A stretch of 64,000 bases of DNA from Cereibacter azotoformans (GCA_017599285.1 JAGFXX010000001.1:2232001-2296000), one strand, 5' to 3'. Shown: positions 1 to 10,087, numbered from the stretch's first letter. Numbers and translations: made by a program. Notes: generated by a model not told the origin, from the letters alone.

Positions 1-169
1 TCCCCCTCATGGGCGGGGCGGTACTGCCAGAACTCGTCGCCCATGCCCGCCCGCCGCCGCCCGTGCTCGCCAAGGATCACGGTCGCGGCGAGATGCTCGG
101 CCGAGGCCAGAAGGGGCGGCAGGGCCTGCCCCAGCGCCTCGGCCCGCGGGCGGAGGGCGAGGATGTCGC

Positions 170-173
<4 letters not shown>
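1..173 (-). CDS. DUF58 protein, N-terminal part (runs off the window)
   Basis: Only the first 57 or so codons are present. Reading leftward from a GTG at 173 the protein begins VSDILALRPRAEALGQ and continues to a GDEFWQYRPAHEG stretch, which resembles the DUF58 motif (R..G.GdEF...R.Y..GD). The GTG overlaps the TGA of the upstream MoxR gene as GTGA, which implies translational coupling. MoxR-DUF58 pairs are a standard arrangement in which the AAA+ ATPase is thought to act as a chaperone for DUF58 and VWA-domain proteins. The function of DUF58 itself is not established. The C-terminal part lies outside the window. Confidence 0.8.
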
Positions 174-1186
<1,013 letters not shown>

Positions 1187-1268
1187 GACAACTCTCCCGG
1201 GGGCGTTATATGAGCATCTGACCAAACTATGACGTGCGGCACAAATGGCAAAAAGCGGGAAGGCACAA

Positions 1269-1832
1269 ATGATCGTGAAACCTTCGGCCGAAGGCGTGAT
1301 GGCCCAGGCCGCGGCCGCCGCGAAAAAAGGCCCCGCGCCGGTCCATCTGTGGAATCCGCCCTTCTGCGGCGATCTCGACATCCGCATCGCGCGGGACGGG
1401 ACGTGGTTCTATCAGGGCACGCCGATCGGCCGGCCCGAGATGGTGCGGCTCTTCTCGTCGATCCTGAAGCGCGAGGACGGGAAGTATTTCCTCGTCACCC
1501 CGGTCGAGAAGGTGGGGATCGCCGTCGATGACGCGCCCTTCGTCGCCGTGGATTTCGAGGCGACCGGAGAATGCCCCGACCAGACGGTGACCTTCACCAC
1601 ACAGGTCGGCGACGAGGTGACGGCTGGCCCCGACCACCCGATCCGGGTCGCGCGGGCCGAGGACGGCGAGCCCTCGCCCTATGTCATGGTGCGCGCGGGG
1701 CTCGAGGCGCTGATCGACCGCAAGTCCTTCTACCGGCTGGTCGAGATCGGCGTCCATCACGAGGGCTGGTTCGGCCTGTGGTCGGGCGGCGCCTTCTTCC
1801 CCATCATCCCCTCGGACGAGTTGCCCGCATGA
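1269..1832 (+). CDS. DUF1285 family protein
   Basis: This 187-residue protein is unlike any enzyme I can name but matches DUF1285: the CGDLDIRIARDGTWFYQGTPI segment, then IGRPEMVRLFSSILKRE and YFLVTPVEK. The ATG at 1269 is preferred because it has GGGAAGG five bases upstream. An in-frame ATG at 1245 would add eight residues but has no Shine-Dalgarno. The gene is divergent from moxR and its stop overlaps the next ATG as ATGA. In related genomes DUF1285 genes often lie beside moxR-DUF58. The biochemical role is unknown. Confidence 0.85.
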   Translation: MIVKPSAEGVMAQAAAAAKKGPAPVHLWNPPFCGDLDIRIARDGTWFYQGTPIGRPEMVRLFSSILKREDGKYFLVTPVEKVGIAVDDAPFVAVDFEATGECPDQTVTFTTQVGDEVTAGPDHPIRVARAEDGEPSPYVMVRAGLEALIDRKSFYRLVEIGVHHEGWFGLWSGGAFFPIIPSDELPA

Positions 1833-2053
1833 TCCCTGCCCGCTTCGCGCCGGTCCTGTTCGGCTTCATCCTGTCGGGCCTGATGTCGGCCATCGTGTCG
1901 GGGGTGGCGACGCTGAAGGCCGTGGGCCTGCCGCCGGGCTTTGCGCTGCAATGGCTGGGGGCCTGGCTCACCTCCTGGAGCATCGCCTTTCCCTCGGTCC
2001 TTGTGGTGGCGCCGGTGGCGCGTCGGGCGGTCGATCGCCTCGTGCGTCGCTGA
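1829..2053 (+). CDS. DUF2798 small membrane protein
   Basis: The predicted protein has 74 residues and two hydrophobic segments (about 9-30 and 42-62), ending with the basic tail ARRAVDRLVRR. The sequence MIPARFAPVLFGFILSGLMS with the following TLKA and W...SW.IAFP pattern is typical of DUF2798, a small two-helix inner-membrane family with no assigned function. The start overlaps the DUF1285 stop by four bases (ATGA), so its expression is probably coupled to that gene. Confidence 0.85.
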   Translation: MIPARFAPVLFGFILSGLMSAIVSGVATLKAVGLPPGFALQWLGAWLTSWSIAFPSVLVVAPVARRAVDRLVRR

Positions 2054-2122
2054 GGGGCCTTGCCCGCGCGGCCCCGGTCGCTATCATGCGCCGCCAGTCG
2101 CAACCCAAAGGAGCCCGCCCGC

Positions 2123-2302
2123 ATGCCCATCGACGCCCCCGAAACAGTCGTCGTTTCGACCTGGAAGGTCGCTTGCGACGGAGGCGAGGGTGCACTCGGC
2201 CATCCGCGCGTCTGGCTGACGATCCCGCACGAGACCGGCTTCGTCGAATGCGGCTATTGCGACCGCCGCTTCGTGCATGAGACCTTCGCCCAGGCGAAGT
2301 GA
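2123..2302 (+). CDS. Zinc-finger domain protein (zf-CHCC type)
   Basis: This 59-residue protein has the spacing C18...H27...C43-x2-C46 with GHPRVWL before ECGYC, the pattern of the CHCC zinc-finger family related to the NDUFS6 subunit of mitochondrial complex I. A single zinc ion is the expected ligand. AAAGGAG lies ten bases before the ATG at 2123, which makes this start preferable to in-frame codons further upstream. The family is conserved in alphaproteobacteria. A link to complex I assembly is a family-level inference, and no nuo genes are nearby. Confidence 0.85.
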   Translation: MPIDAPETVVVSTWKVACDGGEGALGHPRVWLTIPHETGFVECGYCDRRFVHETFAQAK

Positions 2303-2349
2303 CCGAAGGGCCCTTCTCGGGGCGACCGATACATTCCGGGGAGGGCGCC

Positions 2350-5163
2350 ATGACGTTCGGCAAGGGCCACCATCTGCATCTCATCGACGGCTCGGCCTTC
2401 ATCTTCCGCGCCTATCACGCGCTGCCTCCGCTGACGCGGAAATCCGACGGCCTGCCGGTGGGCGCCGTCGCGGGCTTCTGCAACATGCTGTTCCGCTATG
2501 TCGAGAACAACAAGGGCCCCGACGCGCCGACCCATGTCGCGGTGATCTTCGACCATTCCTCGAAGACCTTCCGCAACGAGATCTACCCGCTCTACAAGGC
2601 CCAACGCCCGGAGCCGCCCGAGGATCTGCGCCCGCAGTTTCCCCTGACGCGCGAGGCGACGCGGGCCTTCAACATCCCCTGCATCGAGACCGAGGGCTTC
2701 GAGGCCGACGACATCATCGCGGCGCTGGCCTGCCGCGCGCGGGAGGCGGGAGGCACCTGCACGATCCTGTCCTCGGACAAGGACCTGATGCAGCTGGTGG
2801 GCGACGGGGTCGAGATGCTCGACCCGATGAAGAACAAGCGCATCGGCCGCGACGAGGTGATCGAGAAGTTCGGCGTCCCGCCCGAGCGGGTGGTGGACGT
2901 GCAGGCGCTGGCGGGCGATTCCGTGGACAACGTGCCGGGCGCGCCGGGCATCGGGATCAAGACCGCGGCGCTGCTGATCCAGGAATACGGCGACCTCGAA
3001 GGCCTGCTTGCGCGGGCGGGCGAGATCAAGCAGCCCAAGCGCCGCGCCGCCATCGAGGACAACGCCGAGCAGATCCGCATCTCGAAGCGGCTGGTGGAAC
3101 TGGACTGCAACACGCCGCTCGACTTTGCGCTCGAGGATCTCGAGGTGCGGCTTCCGGTGGCGGACGAGCTTCTGGGCTTCCTCAACCGGATGGAGTTCCG
3201 CACGCTGACGACCCGTGTGGCCGCGAGCCTGAAGGTCGAGCCGCCCCCTGCCCCCACGGCCTTCGTGGTCCAGAACGAGAGCGTGCCCGAGATCGTCGAG
3301 CAGGTCGAGGCGGCGCTGCCCGTCGACAGCGCCTCCTATGCCTGCGTGCGCGACGCCGAGGCGCTGGCCGCATGGATCGCGCGCATCCGCGAGCGGGGCC
3401 ATGTCGCCATCGACACCGAGACCACCAGCCTCGACGAGATGCGGGCCGAACTGGTGGGCATCTCGCTCTGCGTCGAGGCGGGATCGGCCTGCTACATCCC
3501 GCTCGGCCACCGCGCGGGCGGGGGCGATCTGTTCGGCAGCTTGGATCTCGTGGCCGACCAGATCCCGCTCGATCTGGCGCTCTCGATGCTGAAGCCGGTG
3601 CTGGAGGATGACGCGATCCTCAAGATCGGCCAGAACATGAAATACGATGCCAAGATCTTCGCGCGGCATGGCATCCGGGTCGCGCCGATCGACGACACGA
3701 TGCTGATGTCCTACGCGATGCACGCCGGCCGCCACGGGCATGGCATGGACGAGCTGTGCGATACCTACCTCGGCCACAAGCCCATCGCGATCAAGACGCT
3801 TCTGGGGTCGGGCAAGAGCCAGATCACCTTCGACCGGGTGCCGGTGGATCAGGCGGTCTGCTACGCCGCCGAGGATGCCGATGTCACGCTGCGGCTGTGG
3901 CGGCTGTTCAAGCCGCAGCTGCACCGCGCGCGGGTGTCGACGGTCTATGAGACGCTGGAGCGCCCGCTTGTCCCGGTCCTGGCCGAGATGGAGATGGCGG
4001 GGGTGCAGGTCGACCGCGATACGCTTTCGCGCATGTCGAACGCCTTCGCACAGAAGATGGCCGCGCTCGAGGCCGAGATCCACGGCCTCGCCGGCGGCCC
4101 CTTCAACGTCGGCAGTCCCAAGCAGCTGGGCGAGATCCTGTTCGAGCGGATGAGCCTTCAGGGCGGGGTCAAGGGCAAGAACGGCGCCTGGGGCACCGGC
4201 GCCGACGTGCTGGAGGATCTGGCGGCCGAGGGCCACGACCTGCCCGCCCGCGTGCTGGACTGGCGCCAGCTCTCCAAGCTGAAATCGACCTATACCGACG
4301 CGCTGCAGGAGCACATCCACCCCGAGACGGGACGCGTTCACACCTCCTATTCCATCGCGGGGGCGAACACCGGACGCCTCGCCTCGACCGACCCGAACCT
4401 GCAGAACATTCCCGTCCGCACCGAGGAAGGCCGCCGCATCCGCGAGGCCTTCGTGGCGCCGAAGGGCAAGCTGCTGGTCAGCCTCGACTATTCCCAGATC
4501 GAGCTGCGCATCCTGGCCCATATCGCCGACATCCCGGCGCTGAAGCAGGCCTTCCGCGAAGGGCACGACATCCACGCCATGACGGCCGCGGAGATGTTCA
4601 ACGTGCCGCTGGAGGGGATGGACCCGATGGTGCGCCGGCAAGCCAAGGCGATCAACTTCGGGGTGATCTACGGCATCTCGGGCTTTGGGCTGGCGCGCAA
4701 CCTGCGCATCCCGCGCGCCGACGCCCAGGGCTTCATCGACCGCTATTTTGAGCGCTTCCCCGGCATCCGCGCCTACATGGACGAGACGGTGGCCTTTGCG
4801 AAGGCCCACGGTTTCGTCCAGACCCTGTTCGGCCGCCGCATCAACACGCCCGAGATCAACGCCAAGGGCCCCGGTGCGGGCTTTGCCCGCCGCGCGGCGA
4901 TCAACGCGCCGATCCAGGGAACCGCGGCCGATGTGATCCGCCGCGCCATGATCCGCATGCCGAAGGCGCTCGACGGGCTGCCGGCGAAGATGCTGCTGCA
5001 GGTCCATGACGAACTGCTGTTCGAGGTGGACGAGGCGGCGGTGGACCCGGTGATCGCCCGGGTCCGCGAGGTGATGGAAAGCGCCTCCGAGCCGGCGGTG
5101 AAACTGTCGGTGCCGCTGACGGTGGATGCGGGCCGCGGCGCCAACTGGGCCGAGGCCCACTGA
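2350..5163 (+). CDS. polA: DNA polymerase I
   Basis: The protein of 937 residues contains all three classical domains. The N-terminal 5'-3' exonuclease shows LIDGSAFIFRAYHAL and TILSSDKDLMQL. The 3'-5' proofreading domain is apparently intact, with the acidic pair D355/E357 in AIDTETTSL, then NMKYDAK and YAAEDADVT. The polymerase domain has motif A (DYSQIELR, about D713), motif B (RRQAKAINFGVIYG) and motif C (HDE, about 886-888). It fills gaps after repair and removes Okazaki primers. The ATG at 2350 is chosen because GGGGAGGG precedes it and the family N-terminus starts there. The gene ends four bases from the convergent HIT gene. Confidence 0.98.
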   Translation: MTFGKGHHLHLIDGSAFIFRAYHALPPLTRKSDGLPVGAVAGFCNMLFRYVENNKGPDAPTHVAVIFDHSSKTFRNEIYPLYKAQRPEPPEDLRPQFPLTREATRAFNIPCIETEGFEADDIIAALACRAREAGGTCTILSSDKDLMQLVGDGVEMLDPMKNKRIGRDEVIEKFGVPPERVVDVQALAGDSVDNVPGAPGIGIKTAALLIQEYGDLEGLLARAGEIKQPKRRAAIEDNAEQIRISKRLVELDCNTPLDFALEDLEVRLPVADELLGFLNRMEFRTLTTRVAASLKVEPPPAPTAFVVQNESVPEIVEQVEAALPVDSASYACVRDAEALAAWIARIRERGHVAIDTETTSLDEMRAELVGISLCVEAGSACYIPLGHRAGGGDLFGSLDLVADQIPLDLALSMLKPVLEDDAILKIGQNMKYDAKIFARHGIRVAPIDDTMLMSYAMHAGRHGHGMDELCDTYLGHKPIAIKTLLGSGKSQITFDRVPVDQAVCYAAEDADVTLRLWRLFKPQLHRARVSTVYETLERPLVPVLAEMEMAGVQVDRDTLSRMSNAFAQKMAALEAEIHGLAGGPFNVGSPKQLGEILFERMSLQGGVKGKNGAWGTGADVLEDLAAEGHDLPARVLDWRQLSKLKSTYTDALQEHIHPETGRVHTSYSIAGANTGRLASTDPNLQNIPVRTEEGRRIREAFVAPKGKLLVSLDYSQIELRILAHIADIPALKQAFREGHDIHAMTAAEMFNVPLEGMDPMVRRQAKAINFGVIYGISGFGLARNLRIPRADAQGFIDRYFERFPGIRAYMDETVAFAKAHGFVQTLFGRRINTPEINAKGPGAGFARRAAINAPIQGTAADVIRRAMIRMPKALDGLPAKMLLQVHDELLFEVDEAAVDPVIARVREVMESASEPAVKLSVPLTVDAGRGANWAEAH

Positions 5164-5166
5164 GCC

Positions 5167-5550
5167 TCAGTCGCGCCGCGACAGCATCGGCCCCAGCGGC
5201 CGGCCGGCCAGGATGTGCATGTGGTAGTGGGGCACCTCCTGCACCGCATCGAGCCCTGCGTTCGAGACGGTGCGGAACCCGTCGCCGCCCGCGCCGGGGC
5301 TGATCCCCAGGTCGGCGCAGACCCGCGCGGCGGTGCGGTGGAAATCCACGATCTCCTCGGCGCTCGCCTCGGCCGCGAAATGGTCGAAACAGACATAGGC
5401 GCCCTTCGGGATCACCAGCAGGTGATGCGGCGTCTGCGGGCGGATGTCGCGGAAGACAAGCGTGTGCTCGGTCTCGAGCACCGTGTCGTTCGGGATCTCG
5501 CCGCGCAGGATGCGGGCAAAGATGTTCTGCGGGTCGTAGTCGTAGGCCAT
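5167..5550 (-). CDS. HIT family nucleotide-binding protein (HinT-like)
   Basis: The 127-residue protein has the histidine triad H108-Y-H110-M-H112 followed by ILAGRPLGPM, and the N-terminal DPQNIFARILRGEIP typical of HinT-like purine nucleoside phosphoramidases. The central histidine is expected to be the nucleophile. The ATG at 5550 begins MAYDYDPQNIF. An upstream in-frame ATG at 5595 would add 15 residues not seen in the family. It is convergent with polA, with almost no intergenic space. Confidence 0.93.
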   Translation of the reverse strand: MAYDYDPQNIFARILRGEIPNDTVLETEHTLVFRDIRPQTPHHLLVIPKGAYVCFDHFAAEASAEEIVDFHRTAARVCADLGISPGAGGDGFRTVSNAGLDAVQEVPHYHMHILAGRPLGPMLSRRD

Positions 5551-5660
5551 GCGTTCATCCATCCTCGGAGATACCGCCCGGAAGCGTCCGGCCAAACCTC
5601 CGAAATCCCCGCGCCAAGCGCAAGGGGCCGCGGCGCGCCGGGTCCGCCTTCCGCGGCAGC

Positions 5661-5701
5661 GGCGCGCGGCGATGGCCCCGGAGGGGCCTGAGCCGCGCGC
5701 C
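5661..5701 (-). terminator. Composite hairpin after the PfkB kinase gene
   Basis: A ten-pair outer stem (GGCGCGCGGC at 5661-5670 with its complement at 5692-5701) encloses a small internal loop and a six-pair inner stem GGCCCC/GGGGCC around a triloop. It lies ten bases beyond the stop of the minus-strand kinase gene. No clear U-tract follows, so termination rather than 3'-end protection is an inference. Confidence 0.6.
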
Positions 5702-5710
5702 TCCCCCCGC

Positions 5711-6703
5711 TCAGATCGCGCCGTGACGCTTGAACAGCGCCTTCAGATCGGCCTCGGCCCGGGCGCCGATATGGCTGATGACCTCCGAGGCCGCGATGCA
5801 GCCCATCCGCCCCGCCGCCTCATGGCCATGCCCGTTGGTGATCCCCCACAGGAACGCCCCGGCGAACAGGTCCCCCGCCCCGGTCGCATCGACGATCTTC
5901 GTCGGAATGGCCGGCACATGCCAGTGCTGCCCCTCGGCCAGCACATGCGCCCCCTTCTCGCTTTCGGTGCAGGCGACGATCGCCACCTCGGCGGCGGCGG
6001 CCTTCAGCGCCGCGCCGAAATCCTCGGTCTGGTACATCGACAGCAGTTCCGCCCGGTTCGCGAACAGCAGGTCCACGTCCTCTCGGATCATCCTGCGGAA
6101 GGCGTCGCGGTGGCGCTCGACGCAGAACGGGTCGGACAGCGTCACCGACACCCGGCCCCCCGCCCCCTTCGCCGCCGCGATGGCCTTGGCAAAGGCGCGG
6201 TGGCTGTCGGGCCCGTCGAAGCGATAGCCCTCCAGATAGATCCACTCGGAAGCCGCCACCTGCGCCTCGTCGATGTCATCGGCGGTCAGGAACTCGGACC
6301 AGCCGAGATAGGTGTTCATCGACCGCTCGCCGTCCGGGGTGACCAGCACGATGCAGCGCCCCGTCTCCTGCGCGCCACCCTTCGGCGCCATCGGCGTCTC
6401 GTAGACCGCCCCCTGCGCGCGCAGGTCATGGGCGAAGATCGCACCCAGCTGGTCGTCGCAGACCTTGCCGACATAGGCTGTCCGGCCGCCCAGATGCGCG
6501 ATCCCCGCGATCGTGTTGGCGGCCGACCCGCCCGAGATCTCCTGCGCAGGGCCGATGCGACCGTAAAGCTCCACCGCGCGATCCATGTCGATCAGCTGCA
6601 TGATGCCCTTGCCCACCCCGTTCGCGTCAAGGAAACCATCGTCGCAATGGGAAAGCACATCGACCATCGCATTGCCGATGCCGACCACCTGGAACGTCTT
6701 CAT
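5711..6703 (-). CDS. PfkB-family sugar/nucleoside kinase (adenosine kinase-like)
   Basis: The protein has 330 residues from the ATG at 6703. It has the ribokinase fold signatures: GIGNAMVDVLSH at the N-terminus, the GGSAANT nucleoside/sugar-binding element, and the catalytic anion-hole motif DATGAGDLFAGAFL near the C-terminus, with the conserved Asp as base. Length and N-terminus are closest to bacterial adenosine kinase-like PfkB proteins, but the substrate cannot be read from sequence with certainty. Its start overlaps the nth stop codon (ATGA), so the two genes form one transcription unit with nth first. Confidence 0.9.
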   Translation of the reverse strand: MKTFQVVGIGNAMVDVLSHCDDGFLDANGVGKGIMQLIDMDRAVELYGRIGPAQEISGGSAANTIAGIAHLGGRTAYVGKVCDDQLGAIFAHDLRAQGAVYETPMAPKGGAQETGRCIVLVTPDGERSMNTYLGWSEFLTADDIDEAQVAASEWIYLEGYRFDGPDSHRAFAKAIAAAKGAGGRVSVTLSDPFCVERHRDAFRRMIREDVDLLFANRAELLSMYQTEDFGAALKAAAAEVAIVACTESEKGAHVLAEGQHWHVPAIPTKIVDATGAGDLFAGAFLWGITNGHGHEAAGRMGCIAASEVISHIGARAEADLKALFKRHGAI

Positions 6704-7344
6704 GCTGTCTTGTCCTCGTAAAGGCAGAGATCGCGGATCGGGCAGATGCCGCATTTCGGTTTGCGCGCGACGCAGATGTAGCGGCCGTGCAGGATGAGCC
6801 AGTGGTGCGCATGCAGCGCGAAGGGCGCGGGCACATGATCCTCGAGCGCCCGCTCGACCGCCTCGACATCGCGGCCGGGCGCGATGCCGGTGCGGTTGGC
6901 CACGCGGAATATGTGCGTGTCCACCGCCATCGCCGGCTGGTGGAACCACATGTTCAGCACCACATTCGCCGTCTTCCGCCCCACCCCCGGCAGCGACTGG
7001 AGCGCCGCGCGCGACGCGGGCACCTCGCCGTCGTAGTGATCGACGAGCAGGCGGCTCAGCGCGATCACGTTCTTCGCCTTGTTGCGGTAGAGGCCGATGG
7101 TGCGGATATGCTCGGTCAGCCCCTCCTCGCCCAGCTCCAGCATCTGGGCGGGCGTTGTCACCCGGGCAAAGAGCGCGCGCGTGGCCTTGTTCACCCCGGC
7201 ATCCGTCGCCTGCGCCGACAGCGCCACCGCCACGAGCAGCGTGTAGGCGTTCACATGTTCAAGCTCGCCCTTCGGCTCCGGCTCCAGCGCATGGAGGCGG
7301 GTGAAGATCTCGTGGATCGTGCGGTAATCGAGTTGGCGCGCCAT
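6700..7344 (-). CDS. nth: Endonuclease III (DNA glycosylase/AP lyase)
   Basis: The 214-residue protein contains the helix-hairpin-helix LPGVGRKTANVVLN with the catalytic lysine, the catalytic aspartate in MAVDTHIFRVANR, and the C-terminal [4Fe-4S] ligand set C191-x6-C198-x2-C201-x5-C207. All key residues of base-excision repair endonuclease III are present. It removes oxidised pyrimidines and nicks the abasic site. The ATG at 7344 starts MARQLDYRTIHEIFTRL, and no better start is visible. It is the first gene of a two-gene unit with the kinase. Confidence 0.97.
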   Translation of the reverse strand: MARQLDYRTIHEIFTRLHALEPEPKGELEHVNAYTLLVAVALSAQATDAGVNKATRALFARVTTPAQMLELGEEGLTEHIRTIGLYRNKAKNVIALSRLLVDHYDGEVPASRAALQSLPGVGRKTANVVLNMWFHQPAMAVDTHIFRVANRTGIAPGRDVEAVERALEDHVPAPFALHAHHWLILHGRYICVARKPKCGICPIRDLCLYEDKTA

Positions 7345-7456
7345 TGCCGCAACCTATGCCCGAGGCCGCAGGGCGGGGCAAGCGAAGCCGCAGGAATCGG
7401 GTCGCGGCGGCCCGTCGCGGCCGCTAGGGTCGGCACAACAGATCCGAGGAGCCGCC

Positions 7457-8305
7457 ATGACCGACAGCCTCGCCCCCGAGCGCCCCGCCTATCATTACGC
7501 CGTCATCGCCCGCGCGCTCGCCGAGATCGACGCGGGCGGCCCCGGCCTCTCGCTCGAGGATCTGGCGGCCCGGATCGGCCTCAGCCCGGCGCATTTCCAG
7601 CGCATCTTCTCGCAATGGGTCGGCGTGTCGCCCAAACGCTACCAGCAGTATCTGACGCTGGACCATGCGCGCCGGCTTCTGGCCGAGCGGTTCACCGTGC
7701 TCGACACGGCCCTGGCCACGGGCCTGTCCGGGGCGGGCCGGCTCCATGACCTGTTCCTGCGCTGGGAAGCGATGAGTCCCGGCGACTTCGCCCGCGCCGG
7801 CGCGGGACTCGAGATCCGCTGGGGGGTCTTTCCCTCCCCCTTCGGCGAGGCGCTGGTCATGGCCACGCCCCGCGGCATCTGCGGCCTCGCCTTCTGCGCC
7901 GAGACGGGCCGCGAGGCCGCCATGGCCGACCTCGCCGGCCGCTGGCCGGCAGCCCGGTTTGTCGAGGCCCCCGCGGACGTGGCACCCATGGCCGAGGCGG
8001 CCTTTGCGGGCGGGGCGGCCGACCTGCACCTGATCGGGGCGCCGTTCCAGATCAAGGTGTGGGAGGCGTTGCTGCGCATCCCTTCGGGTCATGTGACGAC
8101 CTATTCCGAGATCGCGCAGGCCATCGGCCATCCCGCCGCGGTGCGCGCCGTGGGCACGGCCGTCGGGCGCAACCCCGTCTCGTTCCTCATTCCCTGTCAC
8201 CGCGCGCTGCGCAAGTCGGGGGCTCTGGGCGGTTATCACTGGGGCCTGCCGGTCAAGCGCGCCATGCTGGCCTGGGAGGCCGCGCGGACGGACGCAATCG
8301 CGTGA
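7457..8305 (+). CDS. Bifunctional AraC-type HTH / methylated-DNA-protein-cysteine methyltransferase (Ada-like)
   Basis: The 282-residue protein has an AraC helix-turn-helix at about residues 15-100 (IGLSPAHFQRIFSQWVGVSPKRY) joined to an O6-alkylguanine methyltransferase domain with the active site IPCHRAL (acceptor C247) and GLPVKRAMLAWE. It lacks the N-terminal Ada zinc/phosphotriester domain with its four cysteines. It can therefore repair O6-methylguanine, but it cannot sense methylphosphotriesters in the way E. coli Ada does. CCGAGGAG precedes the ATG. It stands alone, divergent from nth. How it is activated is not evident. Confidence 0.93.
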   Translation: MTDSLAPERPAYHYAVIARALAEIDAGGPGLSLEDLAARIGLSPAHFQRIFSQWVGVSPKRYQQYLTLDHARRLLAERFTVLDTALATGLSGAGRLHDLFLRWEAMSPGDFARAGAGLEIRWGVFPSPFGEALVMATPRGICGLAFCAETGREAAMADLAGRWPAARFVEAPADVAPMAEAAFAGGAADLHLIGAPFQIKVWEALLRIPSGHVTTYSEIAQAIGHPAAVRAVGTAVGRNPVSFLIPCHRALRKSGALGGYHWGLPVKRAMLAWEAARTDAIA

Positions 8306-8419
8306 TCTCGGCAGCTTTTCGCCATGCTGCTCCATGGAACCCTCTCCCTCGCCTGTCGCTTGTGCGATATGCAGGGGCGCACCCATCTCCGGGAGCCAAG
8401 GACAATTCGTGAGGCGGCA

Positions 8420-9106
8420 ATGAAGATCGTGAAATCCCCCTTTGTGCTGATGACGGCCGGCGTCGTGCTTCTGGCCGGCTGCGACCCCTACGCCAGCGGC
8501 GGCAATCCCGGCATGGGCGCCCCCGGCAGCTACACCCGTGAGAACCCCCGCGCTTCGGCCGGCATCGCCACCGGCGCGATCCTCGGTGGTCTCGTCGGGG
8601 CCTCGGCCAGCGACAACAAGCTCGAGAAGGCCGTGGTCGGCGCGGCGGTGGGCGGCATCCTGGGCGGCGCTGTCGGCTCGGCGCTCGACCGCCAGGCCGC
8701 GGACCTGCGCAACTCGATCGGAAACAGCCAGGTGAGCGTGACCAACACCGGCTCGGAGCTGGTCGTGACCATGCCGCAGGACATCCTCTTCGCCACCGAC
8801 AGCGCGAACCTCCGGCCCGACCTGCAGCGCGATCTCGCCGCCGTGGCGCAGAACCTGCTGCGCTACCCGAACTCCACGATCATGGTGGTGGGCCACACCG
8901 ACAGCACGGGCTCGGCGGCCTACAACCAGGATCTGTCCTTGCGCCGGGCCCAGTCCGTCGCGGGCGTGCTGATCGGAAACGGCGTGCCCTCCTACCGGGT
9001 CGCATCCCTCGGCCGCGGCGAGGATCAGCCCATCGCCTCGAACCTGACGCCCGAGGGCCGCGCCCAGAACCGGCGCGTGGACATCATCATCCGCCCGACC
9101 AACTGA
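8420..9106 (+). CDS. OmpA-family lipoprotein with glycine-zipper segment
   Basis: The 228-residue precursor has a lipoprotein signal ending LLAGC (lipidated C21). A glycine-zipper region follows (GAILGGLVGA, then GAAVGGILGGAVGSALD), and the C-terminal OmpA peptidoglycan-binding domain contains GHTDSTGSAAYNQDLSLRRAQSV and NRRVDI. This matches the YiaD/OmpA-like lipoproteins of the outer membrane, which tether it to peptidoglycan. The ATG at 8420 is the only start that gives the signal peptide. A UUCG-capped hairpin follows the gene. Confidence 0.93.
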   Translation: MKIVKSPFVLMTAGVVLLAGCDPYASGGNPGMGAPGSYTRENPRASAGIATGAILGGLVGASASDNKLEKAVVGAAVGGILGGAVGSALDRQAADLRNSIGNSQVSVTNTGSELVVTMPQDILFATDSANLRPDLQRDLAAVAQNLLRYPNSTIMVVGHTDSTGSAAYNQDLSLRRAQSVAGVLIGNGVPSYRVASLGRGEDQPIASNLTPEGRAQNRRVDIIIRPTN

Positions 9107-9110
9107 CACG

Positions 9111-9136
9111 GGCGGCGGGCCTTCGGGCCCGCCCCC
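9111..9136 (+). terminator. GC-rich hairpin with UUCG loop after the OmpA-type lipoprotein
   Basis: GGCGGGCC at 9114-9121 pairs with GGCCCGCC at 9126-9133 around a TTCG tetraloop, five bases after the lipoprotein stop. Further pairing around a bulge is possible. Only a short CCTTCC pyrimidine run follows. Confidence 0.65.
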
Positions 9137-9209
9137 TTCCCGGGACGCCTTTCCCGTTGAGCTTCCGCCCCTGCGGTCATAGATTCAGACCGGTTCGAGG
9201 GGAGCTTTG

Positions 9210-9977
9210 ATGCCATTCCAGAAGATCCAGTCCGAAAAGCTGTCGCAGAGTGTGATGCGGCAGATCGAGCTTCTGATCCTGCGCGGCGTTCTCCGGCCCG
9301 GAGAGCGGCTGCCCTCGGAGCGGGACCTCTCCGAGCGGCTGGGCGTCTCGCGCCCCTCCCTGCGTGACGCGATCGCCGAACTGCAGGAGCGGGGACTGCT
9401 GGTCAGTCGCCCCGGCTCCGGCATCTTCGTCGCCGAGGTGCTGGGATCGGCCTTCGCCCCCGCGCTGGTCGAGCTGTTCGCCAGCCACGAAGAGGCCGTG
9501 TTCGACTACATCGACTTCCGTCGCGACCTCGAGAGCCTCTCGGCCGAGCGCGCGGCCAGCCGGGCCTCGGACACCGACCTCCAGGTGATCGACACGATCT
9601 TTCGCAAGATGGAGGCCGCGCATCTGAAACGCGATCCCTCGGACGAGGCGGCGCTCGATGCCCAGTTTCACATGGCCATCATCGAGGCGAGCCACAATGT
9701 CGTCATGCTGCACATGATGCGTTCGATGTTCGACCTGCTTCGGAACGGGGTCTTCTACAATCGCCAGATGATGTTCCGGCAGCGCACGACGCGCGAGTCG
9801 CTGCTCGACCAGCATCGGCGCATCAACGGGGCCCTGCAGGCGCGCGATCCGCAAGAGGCGCGGGCCGCGGTGGAGCTGCACCTCGGCTATGTCGAGAAGG
9901 CCGTGACCGAGGGGCTCCGCGCCGATCGGCACGAGGCGGTGGCCCGGCAGCGGCTCGAGCATGAGAAGAACCGCTAG
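9210..9977 (+). CDS. FadR/PdhR-type GntR transcriptional regulator
   Basis: The 255-residue protein has an N-terminal winged helix-turn-helix (LRPGERLPSERDLSERLGVSRPSLRDAIAEL) and a C-terminal helical FCD ligand-binding domain with FHMAIIEASHN and DQHRRINGALQARDPQEARAAVELHL. These are typical of the FadR subfamily (PdhR, LldR), which sense organic acids and bind palindromic operators. FCD metal-binding histidines appear to be present. The ATG at 9210 has GAGGGGAGC upstream. The effector is unknown because no metabolic genes are adjacent on this strand. Confidence 0.9.
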   Translation: MPFQKIQSEKLSQSVMRQIELLILRGVLRPGERLPSERDLSERLGVSRPSLRDAIAELQERGLLVSRPGSGIFVAEVLGSAFAPALVELFASHEEAVFDYIDFRRDLESLSAERAASRASDTDLQVIDTIFRKMEAAHLKRDPSDEAALDAQFHMAIIEASHNVVMLHMMRSMFDLLRNGVFYNRQMMFRQRTTRESLLDQHRRINGALQARDPQEARAAVELHLGYVEKAVTEGLRADRHEAVARQRLEHEKNR

Positions 9978-10059
9978 GCCGGCCGCCTCTCGCAGGGCAG
10001 CAAGGGGCGCCGCGATGAGGGGGCAACCCCCGCTTCGCCCGGAAGGCCGGCCTATGACA

Positions 10060-10087
10060 AAGGCCCGGTCCTCGCGGACCGGGCCTT
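10060..10087. terminator. Bidirectional terminator between the FadR-type gene and the F0 operon
   Basis: A perfect 12-pair stem (AAGGCCCGGTCC at 10060-10071 and its complement at 10076-10087) has a 4-base loop. It sits between convergent genes, 21 bases beyond the b-subunit stop. T-rich bases flank it only modestly, on both sides. Confidence 0.8.

Noticed and set aside
2254-5160. A minus-strand frame of 968 codons across polA
   Set aside because: It mirrors the polA codons and lacks any family motif, while polA carries every catalytic motif.
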